Below, piece by piece: positions 1 to 12,960 of a stretch of 64,000 nt of DNA. How positions within the stretch are numbered: position 1 is the stretch's first letter; each line of letters opens with the position of its first letter. The DNA is from Darksidea phi. Its lineage: Eukaryota; Ascomycota; Dothideomycetes; Pleosporales; Lentitheciaceae. The notes beneath the pieces are model-generated. The model was not told the DNA's origin, made no database searches, and saw nothing but the letters and a program-made list of their open reading frames with translations. Where the stretch lies: the NCBI GenBank assembly GCA_030770425.1, contig JASJFT010000195.1, positions 20,698-84,697 of the forward strand. The letters are read 5' to 3'. Made by a program: the position numbers and the translations under genes.

Positions 1-3000
1 TTTAGATACTTTCTATAATAATTTTAATAAGGAAATCGACTCTAAGAAGATTATAAAGATACTAGAATATTTTTATAATTAGCTTTAGTACTTTAGTCCT
101 AAGCTTATTAATAGAATTACTCCTAACTTAAAGTACGACTATATTATTAATCTTAAAAAAAGAAAGATATTATTAAATCTATCTATTTATAATCTTTCTA
201 AAAGAGAACTTAAGATTCTAAGAAAATATCTTAATAATTCTCTAAAAAAGAGGTAGATTTAGCCTAGTAAGTCTTTAGTAGAAGCCCTAATACTTTTTAT
301 ACCTAAAGTTAATAATATACTTTAATTATATATTAATTATAAGGGTTTAAATAAGATAATAATTAAAAATTATTATTCTATACCTCTTATAAGTAAGATA
401 CTAGATCGGCTATCTAGGACTAAAGTCTTTACGAAACTTAATCTTTATAAGATATATTATTAATTATATATTAAAAAGAGTAATAAGTAAAAGATAGTAT
501 TTAAAATATATTATAACTATTTTAAATATTTAGTAATACTATTTAGTCTTATAAATATATCTATTATATTTTAGTTATATATCTATAAAGTCTTAGATAG
601 TCTATTAAATAAAATATATATTATTTATTTAGATAATATTCTTATATACTCTAAAGAGAAGAAGAACTATAAATAATATATTTATAAAGTCCTTAAGAGA
701 TTATATAATTAAGAACTCTATTATAAAGTCTTAAAGTATATCTTCTTTATAAAGTTAGTAGAGTTTTTTAACTTTATTATAACCCCTTATAGAATAGTTA
801 TAGACCCGATATAGGTTTAAATAATTAAAGAGTAGCTAGAGTCTAAGAACTATTAGAATATCTAAGTATTTTTTAGATTTATAAACTTTTACTAATAGTT
901 TATATATAACTACTTAGATATTATTTATCTACTCTTAGAATATATAACCTCTATATAGAATTTAATACTAGTCTAATAAGATTCTAATAAAGACGCGTTA
1001 ATAAAAAAGTTAAAGAAGATTAAGAAGAGTATTATAAAATAATATACCTCTTAGTTTTAGCTAGAGAATATATATAATATATTTCTTATACTCTATAAGC
1101 TCTTTATAAGAGCCCCTATTCTCTAGTACTTTAATCTAGTAAAATTTATAATAGTTATTACTAATATCTCTAAGTTTACTATAGTAGCTATCCTATTATA
1201 ACTATAAATAATAGTATTTTTAATAGAAAAATATTAAAAACTAGTTACGTTCTTTAGTCGTAAGTTTACTAAATTATAAATTTAATAGAATACTTATAAT
1301 AAAGAGTTATTTACTATTATAAAATTTTTTAAATAGTAGTAGTACTATCTTAAGTACGTTCCGGATACTATCTATATACTATATAATTATAATAATCTAA
1401 GGTATTTTATAACTATAAAGATATTCTTACCTAAGTAAGTATACTAGGTCGAAGAGTTAGTTTATTTTAATTTTAAGATTAAATATAAGTTTAGTATAAA
1501 GAATCTAGCTAATATACTATTATAATAATCTAATTATATTAAAGGCTTTTAACTTAAGAAGAAGAGAGTATTAAAAAATATTATACTTCTTATACTCTAA
1601 AATAAACTTTAGATATAGGTACTCTAAAAGCCTATAGCTTTATATACTAAAGATTAGATAGTATATAAATCTAATCTTACTAATAAGAATTTATAAGTAA
1701 TTTATTAGAAATTTAAAGATAATATAAACTATTCTACTATAGAATTCTCTAATATAGTACTAGTTTTTAATAATATATCGTTTATTAACCTTAATCTATC
1801 TATAGATAAGGATAATAAATCTAAAGAGTAATTAGAAGACTTAGACTTAGCTTCGATATTTCTTTAATATTATAAAGTATTTTCTATCTTTATATTATAT
1901 AAGTCTTTACTAGAAGTTATAAATAACGACTTACCCTTTAACTAGGAAATCTCTAGGCTATTATTAGACTATATTTAGGAAGTATAAGAATATAATATAG
2001 TCTATTATAAGAATATATAATATATATAAAAGTTTAAAAGTAAAGAAGAATAAAAGATCGTATCTTTATAGATTATAGATCTAAAGGGTATTCTTTAAAG
2101 AGTAGGGAAAGTATAGATTCCTAATAATAAAGTTCTTTATTAAGCTATTCTTACGAGGAATTATAATAATCCTTTAGAAGATTATTATAGAGTAGATAAG
2201 ACTATTAAACTCTTATAAAGAAAGTACTATTAGCTAAAGCTTTAAGTAGAGGTTAATATATACGTATAAGACTACGTAGTATACTAAATAAATAAAGTAT
2301 AAAGATATAAGCTATAGAAGTTATTAAAACTAATTCCTCTATTATAAAAGCTATAGTATAATTATTTCTTAGACTTTATTATTAATTTACTAGAATCTAA
2401 GAATTCTAAGGGTAATATCTATAATATAGTACTAGTACTTATTAACTACTTTTTAAAGCTAATCTAGTATCTATCTATAATAAAGAATATTACTATAAGT
2501 ATATTAGCCGATCTATTATTTATAGAAGTATTTATAAAGATCGGACCTCTATTATTATTAATCTCGAATTAAGATTCTATCTTTACTAGTAAATTCTAGT
2601 TAAACGTATACTTTTATTTTAATATTAAATAATAAATAAGTATAGCCTTTTATCTATAGATAGATAGTTAAACTAAATATTAGAATTAGGAACTTAAAAT
2701 ATACCTATAGATATACCTAAACTATTAATAAAATAACTAGTATTAGCTACTTCTAATAGTAGAATATATATATAACTTTAAGATTTATTTAAGTTATAGT
2801 ATATACCCTATTAAGGTTATAATAAATATTAAATCTAAGGGCTTTAATAATATAGAAGATAAGTATTAGCTCTATTAACTACCTAGTAATTAGAGTATAA
2901 ATAGAAAGACTCTAAGTATATATTAAAGAATTATCGACTTTTTAACTAGTTAGGTATAATAGTTTTCTAATACTTAGAATATACTAATCTATACTTAAAA

Positions 3001-3560
3001 GAGTTAGTAATACTAGTATAACTTAAAGAGAATAAGTAAGTATTTTACTATTAGTAAAAAGATAATATTAAAGACTACTAATATTAAGACTAAATATTCT
3101 TTAAAGAAGTTAGATATAAAGTACTTAAAACCCTTTACTATTTAAACTAAGTATAGGAAGCTAAGCTACTAGCTTAAGTTATCTTTATTAATATTTTAAT
3201 TATATTCTATCTTCTATATATCTCTTCTAGAGAAATAAATAGAGCTAAAAAAAGATTTAAACTTTAAACCTAAGTCTATATAGTATCTAGAGCTTAATAA
3301 TAGTAACTAATATAAAGTCGAAGCTATCCTTATATATAAGATAGTATATAATAAGAAGCTCTTTTTTATAAAGTAATTAAATTAGCTATATAAGAATAAT
3401 ATATAGAAGTCTAAAAACTCTTTTAATAATTATAATAAGATTCTTATAGAATATTAGACGAATCTAGATAATTAAATATTAGGTCGTCTAAAGTAAAAAG
3501 TTATTAAAAAAGTATTATAAACTTTATAAAGAGATAATAATATATATAAGAAGCTCTAAA
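1..3560 (+). pseudogene. pol: Chromovirus pol relic: RT, RNase H, integrase, chromodomain (copy 1)
   Basis: Plus-strand frames, read through TAA/TAG, give a Ty3/gypsy polyprotein. The reverse-transcriptase catalytic box is at about 626-637, where YxDD reads Y-L-D-N because the second Asp codon became AAT; it is followed by I-L-I-Y-S. RNase H and integrase follow. A chromodomain-like block starts at about 3,311 (V-E-A-I-L, then L-F-F-I-K before a stop where the family has Trp). The protein would have made cDNA, inserted it, and targeted it through the chromodomain, probably to methylated histone H3. Stops occur every few codons, nearly all TAA or TAG, so the gene is dead. The domain calls come from motif order and comparison with copy 2. 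Confidence 0.85.
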
Positions 3561-5640
3561 GAGGTAGACTATATAAGTAATATTAATATAAAGAAAGAGT
3601 TAAAAGATCTAGCTAAAAGGTACTCTTAAGATTCTACTTAAGAGATACTATATAAGTAGAGTAATTAATTAAAAAAAAATACTATTTACTTTAGTAATAA
3701 GCTACGACTTAAAGGATTTAGTAAGACTAGTCTTTATATATTATAGTAATAAATAAGCTAACTAATAATAATAGTATTAGAATTAATAAGCTAGATTTTT
3801 AATATAGATATTTATTCTATCTATATACTCTAATAACTAGGAACTTTAGCTAAGTACTATATAGTCTATAGGTAACCTAAGTAAGCTACGTATATTAGAT
3901 AAGAAGTTCCTAGAGAAGCTTCGTAGTACTTTCTTCTAAGAGATAATAAATATTATACCTCTACTAATAATATTCCTATTAGAAATATTAGGACTATAAT
4001 AATATTAGTAATATTTATAATTAGTAGTTCTAAGAGGTATATTAGTTAAGGAGTCGTACTTAATAAAGTAAGTCTTATAGGTAGTAGAGGCTATAAAGTT
4101 AGTAGACGCTAAATAGCTAATACTACCTAGTCTATACTAGAGAAATTAGTATAGGAAGCTATTAGAAAGATAGTAAAATATATTTAATAATACTAGAAGT
4201 TAAGCTTATATATTATAGCTATAGTCTAGTATAATTCTATCTTACTACTAGTATTCTTAATTAGATACTTCTACTTAGCCTTATACTAGTTCTAATTAGT
4301 ATTAATATTAAAAGTATAGGACTATATATTCTACTAAATCTTCTTAAGTATATTAAAATCTATATCTTTATTATTATAAGTAGCTTAGGTATTATAATAC
4401 TAGGTATACTTAATAATAAAGATAAGAAGATTAAAGTAGTAGTAGAAAGTAGACTTAATCTATACGAATTATTAGTAGAACTATATTAGTAGAAAGAGAA
4501 GAAGACTAGTATATACTACTAAGTAGGTTTAATAGTAAGCTTTATACCTACTATAGGTAGTATAGATATTAGCCTTCTAATATTAATTACTTAAAGTAAT
4601 CTAATAGAGCTTAGCTATATTAAACTCTTATATAAACTAAAGAAGGTAGTTTATATACTAATAGTATACGAGGAGAAGCTAAAGTTCTAAATAAATAAAA
4701 AGAATATAGATATACTTAAGAAGGGTAGTATTACTATACTAGCTAATAGAGGTAATTATAATAAGGGGTAGAATCTTAAAAGTATTAAGAAATAAAGTAA
4801 AGAAATCTAGAAGTAGATATATCTTCTTATACTTATACTAAAAGAGATTATTCTATACCTAAGCTAATAATACCTTAGATACTTATTAGTAAGAGTCTAA
4901 AATATAAAAATAAAGATATTTAAAGAAATATAGTATATAATAATTTATTACCTTTTAAATAAATACTTATAAAGATATAAATAGAATTTCTCTTACTAGA
5001 AGAATTATAAATAAACGAGTAATTTAATATAATTATAAGTTATAATAGGTAGTAGCTAGTAATTACTAAGTACTACTAGGTTATACTATTATAATAGGTA
5101 ATAAAAGTAAATTAAATAAAGTCTAGACTAGTTCCGAAGCCTTTATAAAGACGTTATAAGTAAGTAGAGTAACTATAGAAGTTATACTTAATAAATAACT
5201 CTTATATAAAAATAATAAATATCTACTAAATAAAAGTTACTAAAGATTATCTATAAGAGGAGTAGTAATACTATTATTACTAGTATAAGAATCTATAAGA
5301 ATATATATAAACTATAAGCTATAATAGTAATAGGTAAAAGTTATAAATATATATTAATAATAGACTAATATTTAAGTTATATATACTTTCTAATTAAACT
5401 AACTATATATTATAAGATTAGGGTTAAGAGCTATAAGGTTAGAAAGACTACGGAAACCCTCTATTAAGATAGTAGGATATAATATAGATACTAAATATCT
5501 AAAAGGTTTTCTCTATAAAATTATTTTTTTCTTTAAAAATAGGGTTTTTCGGGAGTATAGATACTTAGATAAACTTTTCTAAAGAAAGTAAGAGAATTAA
5601 TAGAATATATTATAGTAAATAACTCTCTATAAGAGCCGGA
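3561..5640 (+). other. Extra block between chromodomain and 3' LTR (copy 1)
   Basis: About 2.1 kb separate the end of the chromodomain from the polypurine tract. Chromoviruses usually end soon after the chromodomain, so this is extra sequence. The same block is present in copy 2 (about 48,620-50,740), so it belongs to the family and is not a later insertion in one copy. Plus-strand reading gives interrupted protein-like stretches, but I do not recognise a family and cannot say whether it was an accessory gene or a long untranslated region. Confidence 0.6.
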
Positions 5641-5666
5641 ACGGCCTTTAGAAAAGAAGAAGGCTA

Positions 5667-5852
5667 TATTACGTCTACTTCTACTAGAGGACTTCTAGAT
5701 TATTATCGACCTAGTTATAGTTATATACCGGACCCTATATAGTTCTACGTTCTACTATTATATCTCCTTAAGAATTTATCTTATCTCTATTCGAATATAA
5801 CCTTTTTACTATCTTAGTATTTCTATACCTATCTATCTATATATACCTTATA
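5667..5852 (+). repeat. 3' LTR of chromovirus copy 1 (186 bp)
   Basis: It begins TATTACGTCTAC and ends CCTTATA, and it aligns without gaps to both LTRs of the complete copy (42,370-42,555 and 50,763-50,948). The usual TG...CA ends have become TA...TA through RIP. A purine-rich tract (GAAAAGAAGAAGG, about 5,651-5,663) lies just upstream, as expected for plus-strand priming. Confidence 0.9.
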
Positions 5853-7105
5853 GATAATATAGAATTATAAGAATTAAGATTATAATATCTTACTATAGAC
5901 TTATTATATAGGATAATATAAGTACTATATATAATAAAAGAAAGATATTATAATTTTTCTAAAAGATTACCTATATATATATCTTCTCGATAAAGAATAT
6001 CTAATAATATAATACTATATATATAACTATAAAAACTAGATCTTAATATATAAAAAATAAAAATAGCTAGAATAAAATAGTTACTATAATAATAAATATA
6101 AAAGATATTTTCCGATAAAATATACTATAGGATAATAGCTACGAGGATTAACTAAGACGGATATTAAAAAGTATAAATAGGATACTAATTATAAAATTAT
6201 ATATTAAGAAACTAATTATAAAGTAATATATTAAATATACTATAATAGATTATATATCTTATACCTAGTATAGAGAGAGCTTATAGCTAAAAGAGAAGAA
6301 AATATCTTCTATTTAAATCTTAAAAGGTAAGAATATCTTATAGAATAGTATAATAAGTATAGTTACTAGCTATAAAACCGGAATAGTTCTAATAATCTAG
6401 AGATTAAGAGATAATTATAAGCCCTAGATATATAGAAAGAATACTATAATACCTAGAATAATAAATATAAAGTAAAAATTAGTAAGAAAGATATATTATT
6501 ATTAGAAGGAAGTTAAGAAGAAGGACTATAAGAGGTACTAAACTAGAAACTATCTATTAAAGTTAGAAAGATAATAGACCTAGACTAGAAATAAGTAAAT
6601 AGCTTACTATTTTAATTAGAAGAAGAATCTAGACCTAATAAATATTATCCCGTATTTTAATATAAACTAAGAAAGTAGTATAATAAGATTTAAGAGCTAG
6701 ATAATAATTTTAAGAATTAGATTATCTATAATAATAAGCTAAAAAACTAGATTATTATTAGCTATATAAGAGTTATACTAATAAAGATATCTAAAAGATA
6801 ACTTTATAAATTATATAGAAAAGTATTTAATAACTAGCTAGATTAAAGGTAGATATATAAATTTATAGATAAAAGGTCTAAGCTATTATAAATAATAAAG
6901 TAGAGTTTATACTTCTATTATTATAAATAATAATAAATTATAGAATTCTCTACTAAACTAAAATAAAATTTATATAAGTAGAACTTAGAGATAGATTATT
7001 TATAAAATATAAAAAAGATATAATTTATATAAAGGAAAGAAGAGAGCTTACTAGAGCTACTTAGGAGTAAATTAAGAGGAAGATTACTATCTATTATAAT
7101 AGAGA
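5853..7105 (+). mobile_element. Old fragment of the same gypsy family as the right-end element
   Basis: The sequence aligns with about 60,547-61,800 of the right-end element, in the same orientation. The clearest stretch is at 6,730-6,800 (AAAAACTAGATTATTATTAG), matching 61,430-61,500. The matching part is the gag extension and the start of the protease. The old copy has TA almost everywhere that the young copy keeps CA, TG or CG. The left border coincides exactly with the end of the chromovirus LTR, so the rest of this element probably continues left of the inserted chromovirus, outside the window. The right border is approximate and lies near a small imperfect palindrome (GAGAGCTCGGCTCTCTC) at about 7,110-7,127. 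Confidence 0.8.
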
Positions 7106-8359
7106 GCTCGGCTCTCTCTATATAGATCTATTAGAGTATAGAGATAATACTTCTCCAATCTATTAGAGTATAAAAATAGTTATCCTTAGGTACTATGTAG
7201 CTTAGACGTTATAATATATCCCTTAAATATACTACGTAGTAGTATATCTACTAATAAGTTAACTAAGTATATAATTATAGTATATAGTATATACGTACTA
7301 GCGCTTATACTAGTACTATTATTAAATAAGCTAATTAAGCTTTTTTAGATAAATATAAGCTCTAGTACTTATATAATATAAGCGTTTACTACTTATAGAT
7401 AATAATAAATACTCTATAAATTAACCTTTCTCTTTTTTTCTTTTTTAAAATAATATTATAATAGCTTATATAAGTATTACCTTTTTCTTTAAGCTCTTCT
7501 TAGACTCTTATTATAAGTTTTTTATAAATTAAATACTAACTATTTTATAGACTAGTACTTATTTTTATACTATTTATATATATATTACTATTACTTACTC
7601 TACTTATAGCTTAGCTACTTTAATTATTCTAGTAGCTTCTAGCTATAGTTATAGTTATTTATATTACTTATCTATACCTATATCTATATCTTCTCCCCCG
7701 TCTATATCTATACCTAAGATATCTACTTCTTAGAAGAATATTCTTAAAGTACTTTAAGTATATCTTTACTAAAAGTATATAAGATCTATACTTATTAGAT
7801 ACTTTAAAGAGAAGTACTATAATTCGTTAATTAATAGTATCTACTACTAGTACTATATCTTTAAATATAGTTATCTTATATTATAAGTTTTAGAAGTATA
7901 CTAGTTACTATTATTATACTTATACTAATTATATTATAGTCTCTAAATAGCTCTATTATTTATCTAGTAGCTTACTATAGCTATTAAGATCCGTAATAAG
8001 TAAATAAGTTATATTTCTTAGCTCTATACTAAGCTCTATATACTATATTCTTAATTATACTAATACTATATAAAAGATACGTCGACTTTAGACTATTATA
8101 TATATATTACTCTCTCCTAGTACTAGTTTAGAGAAGGAGGAAAAGAAGAAGAAAAAGAAGAAGAAGTAGAAATAGAAGGAATAGGGAGATAGCCCTCCTC
8201 TAGAGCTTCTAGTCTATTACTAGTAGATTAAGAAGCTCCTAGGGGAGCTTATTAACCTTCTAGTTATTTAAGTTCTAGGGCTCTTTAGTAGAACTAAAAA
8301 AGAATAAAAATTCCTTATAATCTTAAATTATAAACTCTTCTAATTAATTATTCTTCTAC
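7106..8359. other. RIPped sequence without a recognisable gene
   Basis: AT-rich decayed sequence. It contains a pyrimidine run (about 7,426-7,446) and a purine-rich run (about 8,133-8,190). It may include the 3' untranslated region and LTR of the neighbouring minus-strand copia element, but I could not find a second LTR copy, so this is not established. Confidence 0.4.
8133..8190 (+). repeat. Purine-rich low-complexity run
   Basis: Almost uninterrupted A/G sequence of AAG/GAA type, with stray T and C. Such purine runs contain no CpA or TpG and are immune to RIP, so it may be ancestral sequence preserved by composition. It could have encoded a Lys/Glu-rich stretch. Confidence 0.5.
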
Positions 8360-9980
8360 TCTTTTTTATATTAATATATACTTAAATATTTAATTACTTC
8401 TTAAAGTATTAGAATTATTATACTAATAAGTACTTTATAAGTCTATTTATAGGTATATTACTTATTTTTAAATAAAGTATTTTAAATATACTTTTAGTAT
8501 ATTTTTAATATAGTTATATATTTTATATATCTATATAGTATAGTTAAATAGTAATTTATTTATTTTCTCTAATAATAAGCTAGATCGTTTATTAATTATT
8601 ATAGAAGATCTATTATATAATATCTAGGTCTAGGGTAAGTTCCTTAAAGAAATACTTAAAAGTTAGAAATTTCTTTATAATATACTTTAGAATAAATAGC
8701 TTAGCTTTAATTATAGAGGTAGTAATAATAGATTATTTTATAACTTTTTATAGTATAGGTCCTCTAAAGAGTATAATAACGTATCTATAAGATAATTATC
8801 TTATCTTTAGATTATTTATAAATAAAGTATTTTTATATATAAGAAGCTATATACTATTATATTTATTATATTTAATACCTTTATATTATATTTTATATAG
8901 ATATATAATCGTCTAGTTTACTATTATAAAGTACTCTTTACTTAGATTTATAAGGTAGTATAATAGCTAGAAAACTATAAATACTATATTAGGATAGAGT
9001 ATAATTATTATATATAGAATTAATTCTATATACTTTTAATATATCTTAATCTACGACTTTATTACCTTTTTTATATTCTTTATAAACTCTTTATCTAAAA
9101 GTAGTATTATAAGAAAGCTCTTTATATTAATAAGTAAGAACTTCTTTATAATCTTATTAATATATATATTATAGACTAGTTTAATTACTTAGACTTTTCT
9201 ATTTCTAATTACTTATACCTCTAAGAACTACTTAATAGGGTTATAATCTTCTATCCTATACTTTATCTTAATTAACCTAAGGAGTACTTATATAGCTAGC
9301 TTATTTAATATATAGTATATTATAAGTATATTATCTATATAGAATAGAATAAATATATACTACTTCTTATTAAAGAATAGATATAGCTCTTCTTTTAATA
9401 TTATAAGTTCTAGACCCTTTAGAGCTTAGAAGAACTCTTTATATTATAATAGTAGTAAGTTATATAGTCTATATAGTACTTAATTAAGTTTAATATATTT
9501 ACTAGGTTCTTTAAAGTTATTAAGAAGTTTATAAAGTATATTAAGTTAGTTATTCTAGTAAGTATTTAGAAAGATTCTAACTATATTAAGCTAGTATACC
9601 TTTAGATTAAACTATACTATAATTATTATTATTATATAAAAAGATTATATAGTAAGTATTATAGTATAGATTAACTAGATTAAATATTTAGTCTAGAGGT
9701 CGTCTTATATATAGATACGAGCTTTATACTTAATTAAAAATCTATTTTAATTAAGCTTATAGGTAAATATCTATTTAAGTAGAAATAGTCTCTATATCTA
9801 TTTCTTATACTTTATTACTTTCTATATATCTTTCTTCTTAAGTATTTATATTTCCTAATAAGCTACTTTTATAAATAGTTCCTTATAAGAATATATATAT
9901 AGATCCCTCTATTTCTTTAGCTCTTTTAATAGGTTATTATAATATTCGCGATACTTTCTTAGAAGTATAATAACTACTTA
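8360..9980 (-). pseudogene. pol: Ty1/copia reverse transcriptase-RNase H relic
   Basis: Read on the minus strand through TAA/TAG, the order is that of a copia pol C-terminal half. From high to low coordinates there are: an RT N-terminal block (about 9,960-9,600; W-to-stop, then I-F-T-Y-K-L and K-A-R-I-Y); an L-Y-R-L-Y segment that is L-Y-G-L-K in the family; the catalytic box as Y-I-D-N-I-L-I (copia Y-V-D-D); K-F-L-L-I-N and F-I-K-N; and a Gly-Gly-Pro-like G-P-I end at about 8,755. Then comes the RNase H block, S-I-I-T-T-S-I-I-K-A-K-L, the decayed form of T-S-T-T-E-A-E-L. Integrase and gag were not found upstream; the relic fades at about 10,000, so the element is truncated or too decayed. 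No transcription or activity is possible. Confidence 0.75.
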
Positions 9981-10374
9981 TATACGTAGAAGAGTAGAAA
10001 TACTTCCTATTTCGAATACCTTTTACTACTACTTTTAGTAATAATTTTACCTCGCTTAGCCCTTATTATATTACTTAGCCCCTATTATCTTGTTACTTTA
10101 AAGGAGGTACTACTCGCTTAATATACTATATACCCTTACCCGATTCCTATTTCCTAAAGAAGGGTAAAATATCTACTAGTACTTAGTTAAAATAAATATT
10201 ATAATAAGCCGCCTAGAAGGCGTAGACTTACCCTTCTTTTTTTCTCGTTCTTTTTCCTAATCTTAACCTATCTACGTCTCGTTTTTATTTAATCCTACTT
10301 TATTAAGATAATAGGTTGAAACGGTCGACGAAATAAAATTAGTAGTATCCGTTAAATCTTATATCTATATTCTA
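9981..10374. other. Less AT-rich spacer before the DUF3435 relic
   Basis: This stretch is visibly richer in C and G than its surroundings (several CCC, GCC and CGG runs) and keeps a TG at about 10,091 and 10,315. It lies between the copia relic and the recombinase relic. It could hold the recombinase promoter or, if a Starship is present, its 5' end. I see no gene and could not identify termini. Confidence 0.4.
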
Positions 10375-12960
10375 CGATTCTCTTAGATACTTATTTAGAC
10401 TTATCTAATTTAGATTTAGATTCGTACTTAGATATATACTCGAATCCGAATATAGATCTTAATAACTTATTAGAGTTAGACTTAGATTTATACTTAGATA
10501 TATACTTAAATATAAACTCGGGTATAGATCTTAATACCCTATCGGATATAGATTCTAAGCTAGCCGCGTAGAGAGATTCTAAGTCTAGCTTATATAGGAA
10601 ATAGGATATAGAACTAGATTCTAAAGTAGAAGAAATTATTAGGGATATTAATTACTTTAGAAAGAATAGTTTAGTAAGACTAAAGTATATACCCCGAACT
10701 AAGAAACTATAAAAAAGAGAAAGCTAATTTTAGAAGGAGTAAGGTTACTAAATCCTTACCTCTTCTTCTTATCCTAATAAAGATAACTTAGGTATTACCT
10801 TAAGCTTAAAAAATATATAGAAATATTTCTAAAGGAGTAGCTACTTATATACGATCTAGTAGTATTTAAAGTATACCTTTAATAATAAAAAAAATATACC
10901 TAAATAAATAGGAAGAAAATAATATCTACGTATTAAAAACGAATTAGTATATACTATTAGAATATTACGGACTATATAATAGGGAATAGACTTCTAAAAG
11001 ATATCTATAATATATATTATTAGTAATTATTCCTTTTATATAAAGTTACTAATAGCGAGATAAGTAGATTCTAATACTCGGACTTAATAATTCCCCTTTA
11101 GAAAAGTTTACGATATTTATTTAGAACCTTTATATAATTCTTTATACTCTTTAGATTAATAATATTAAGCCTCTCTATAATTTAATTTAGATCTAGATTA
11201 TAGTTCTTCTCCTTATTAGCGTAACTACTACTATATAGCTAGGAGCTCTCGTCGAAGTCGAGAGTAATAAAGGTAATAATAATATACTCTTATTTAAGGA
11301 CGTTAAGATTATAAAGGTTTATAGTCTTAATAATTTCTAGTAGAGTACTATTATAGTAAATATAAATTTAAAAAATATTAAAAATAAGAATAAAAGTAGA
11401 ATACTATAAGTTATATAGTAGAAAGAGATACTATATTTAACTAACTTTATCTTATAGGACGAAGTTTATATTTTATTTAGAAGATCTTTCTACGTTCTAT
11501 ATTATCTTATATCTACTAAGTATTAGCTTTAGCTAAAATATATTTAAAGATAGTTTTAAGAGTATATAATAGATATTTAATATCGAAATACTAGAAGGAC
11601 GCGACGTTATTTATTTTAGATAGAAAAAGAGTATACTAAATAAACCCTTCTTCTACGATATTATAAATATACTTAAAGGCGGCTACGTAGTTAGGGATAA
11701 GATCTTTCCCTATATAAAATACTAGTCTATATTTATATAGCTTAGATTTATTACTAGATTTCTAATATATTTAGAGCTATACTAGCTAAGATAGACTTCT
11801 AGAATTAATATTAATAGTAAGTAAATATTTATAAAATCTATCTTAACCTTATTATACTAATAGGATCTATTAGAGGAGGTAACTTCGGCGGAGCGGAATT
11901 AGACTATAGACTATCTTAGAAATATATACGAAAAGTACTATATACTAATATATATAGTAAAGGACTTCTAAGCTATTTATTTTAGAACCTCTTTAAAGGA
12001 AGAACTTATCTAATTAGTTATAAGAATAGGCTTAATACGAGATAAACGTACTCTTATAGAACTTAGTAATAATTAATAAAATAAAGTATAGAATTATTCT
12101 TAGCTTATAGTCCTTTACTAAAAGTAGGAGGTATATAAGAATTATCTTTACTACTAGGGTTATAAACCCCTCTTTAAAGCTAAAGGAACCCCTTTATACT
12201 AGAAATACGAGAAAGTAAATAAAAAGATTAGTAGTACCTATTAGAAATTATATTAAAAGCGATTACGTAAAATAATTTATAAATTCTATAATACTATTAA
12301 TTTAATCGAGATAGCTAGGTAGTTTAGTAGGAAGGGCGTAACTAAAGCTCTAACGCTAATAACTATTAAGTTTAAACTTTAGGAGCGGGCGATTATAGTA
12401 AGTATATATTTTAAGCCTTTTAAAAATAATAAGACTTATATTAAATTCTACTATACCTTAGCTTAACTAGCTAAGTAATAAGAAATACGTCGGTTAAAGG
12501 TCTTAAAATAAAAGAATATAACCTTTATAGTTAAAAATCCCGAAGTATCTTATTTAAGGAAGTAAAGTAATATTAATACTATATAAAGTTAGGATAGTAA
12601 AATTATAAAGGTTAAGCTATACCTACTAGTACTTCTCTATCTAGTATACCTTATTTATATAGGAAATAAGAAGTACTTATAAAAATAAAGGATATATCTA
12701 AAATTATAAAAAGACGTTTTAAAGATATATATAGAAAGATACTTTTAAGATTCTAAATATTAAGAGGAATTTTAATATTACTATTCTAATTACTCCGAGT
12801 AGCTAACTAATATAAAGTATTTTAAGAGGTATATACTTAATATATATAAAGTATATTATTAATATATATAAACCTCCCCTCTACTTTATAGAATTAGAAG
12901 AGAATTTATTTATTTATTTTATAACTATAGTATCCGACCCGCCTAGACGTCTTAGAGTAT
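10375..12960 (+). pseudogene. DUF3435 (FluG-like) tyrosine recombinase relic with C2H2 tail
   Basis: Plus-strand frames read through TAA/TAG resemble fungal DUF3435 proteins, tyrosine recombinases that include the captains of Starship elements. The N-terminal part (about 10,375-10,640) is Asp/Leu-rich with short repeats. The core-binding-like part follows. The best match begins near 11,930 with Y-E-K-Y-Y, which is where the family has its catalytic tyrosine, followed by V-K-D-F-x-A-I-Y-F-x-T-S and G-L-I-R-D-K-R. Further on are P-L-F-K-A-K-G-T-P-L-Y and I-V-K-N-P-E-V-S-Y. At the C-terminus (about 12,680-12,840) a C2H2-type finger is visible with its Cys and His codons turned to Tyr (TGC to TAC, CAC to TAC). 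At least one frame shift is needed in the middle. The gene is dead. The family call rests on remembered conservation, not on a search. Confidence 0.7.

Larger units (their letters stand above)
1..5852 (+). mobile_element. Ty3/gypsy chromovirus copy 1, 3' part only, RIP-destroyed
   Basis: This stretch aligns collinearly with the complete element at 42,370-50,948; base 1 corresponds to 45,097 and the 3' ends match at 5,852 and 50,948, with almost no length change. It therefore holds everything from just upstream of the reverse transcriptase to the 3' LTR, while the 5' LTR and gag lie left of the window. Differences between the copies are mostly C/T and G/A, with copy 1 slightly more decayed (for example it has ta where copy 2 keeps cg). 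No reading frame survives. The element ends directly against a fragment of a different gypsy family at 5,853, so it probably inserted into that fragment. The 5-bp target duplication cannot be checked because the left end is missing. Confidence 0.9.

Noticed and set aside
7108..7128. Imperfect palindrome around GAGAGCTCGGCTCTCTC as a terminator or inverted-repeat terminus
   Set aside because: Short and isolated, with no partner elsewhere; noted only as an approximate border of the old gypsy fragment.
10085..10110. TTAC motifs before the DUF3435 relic as a Starship target site
   Set aside because: TTAC is frequent in this sequence, the N7-A spacing did not fit where I checked, and no matching right end was found.
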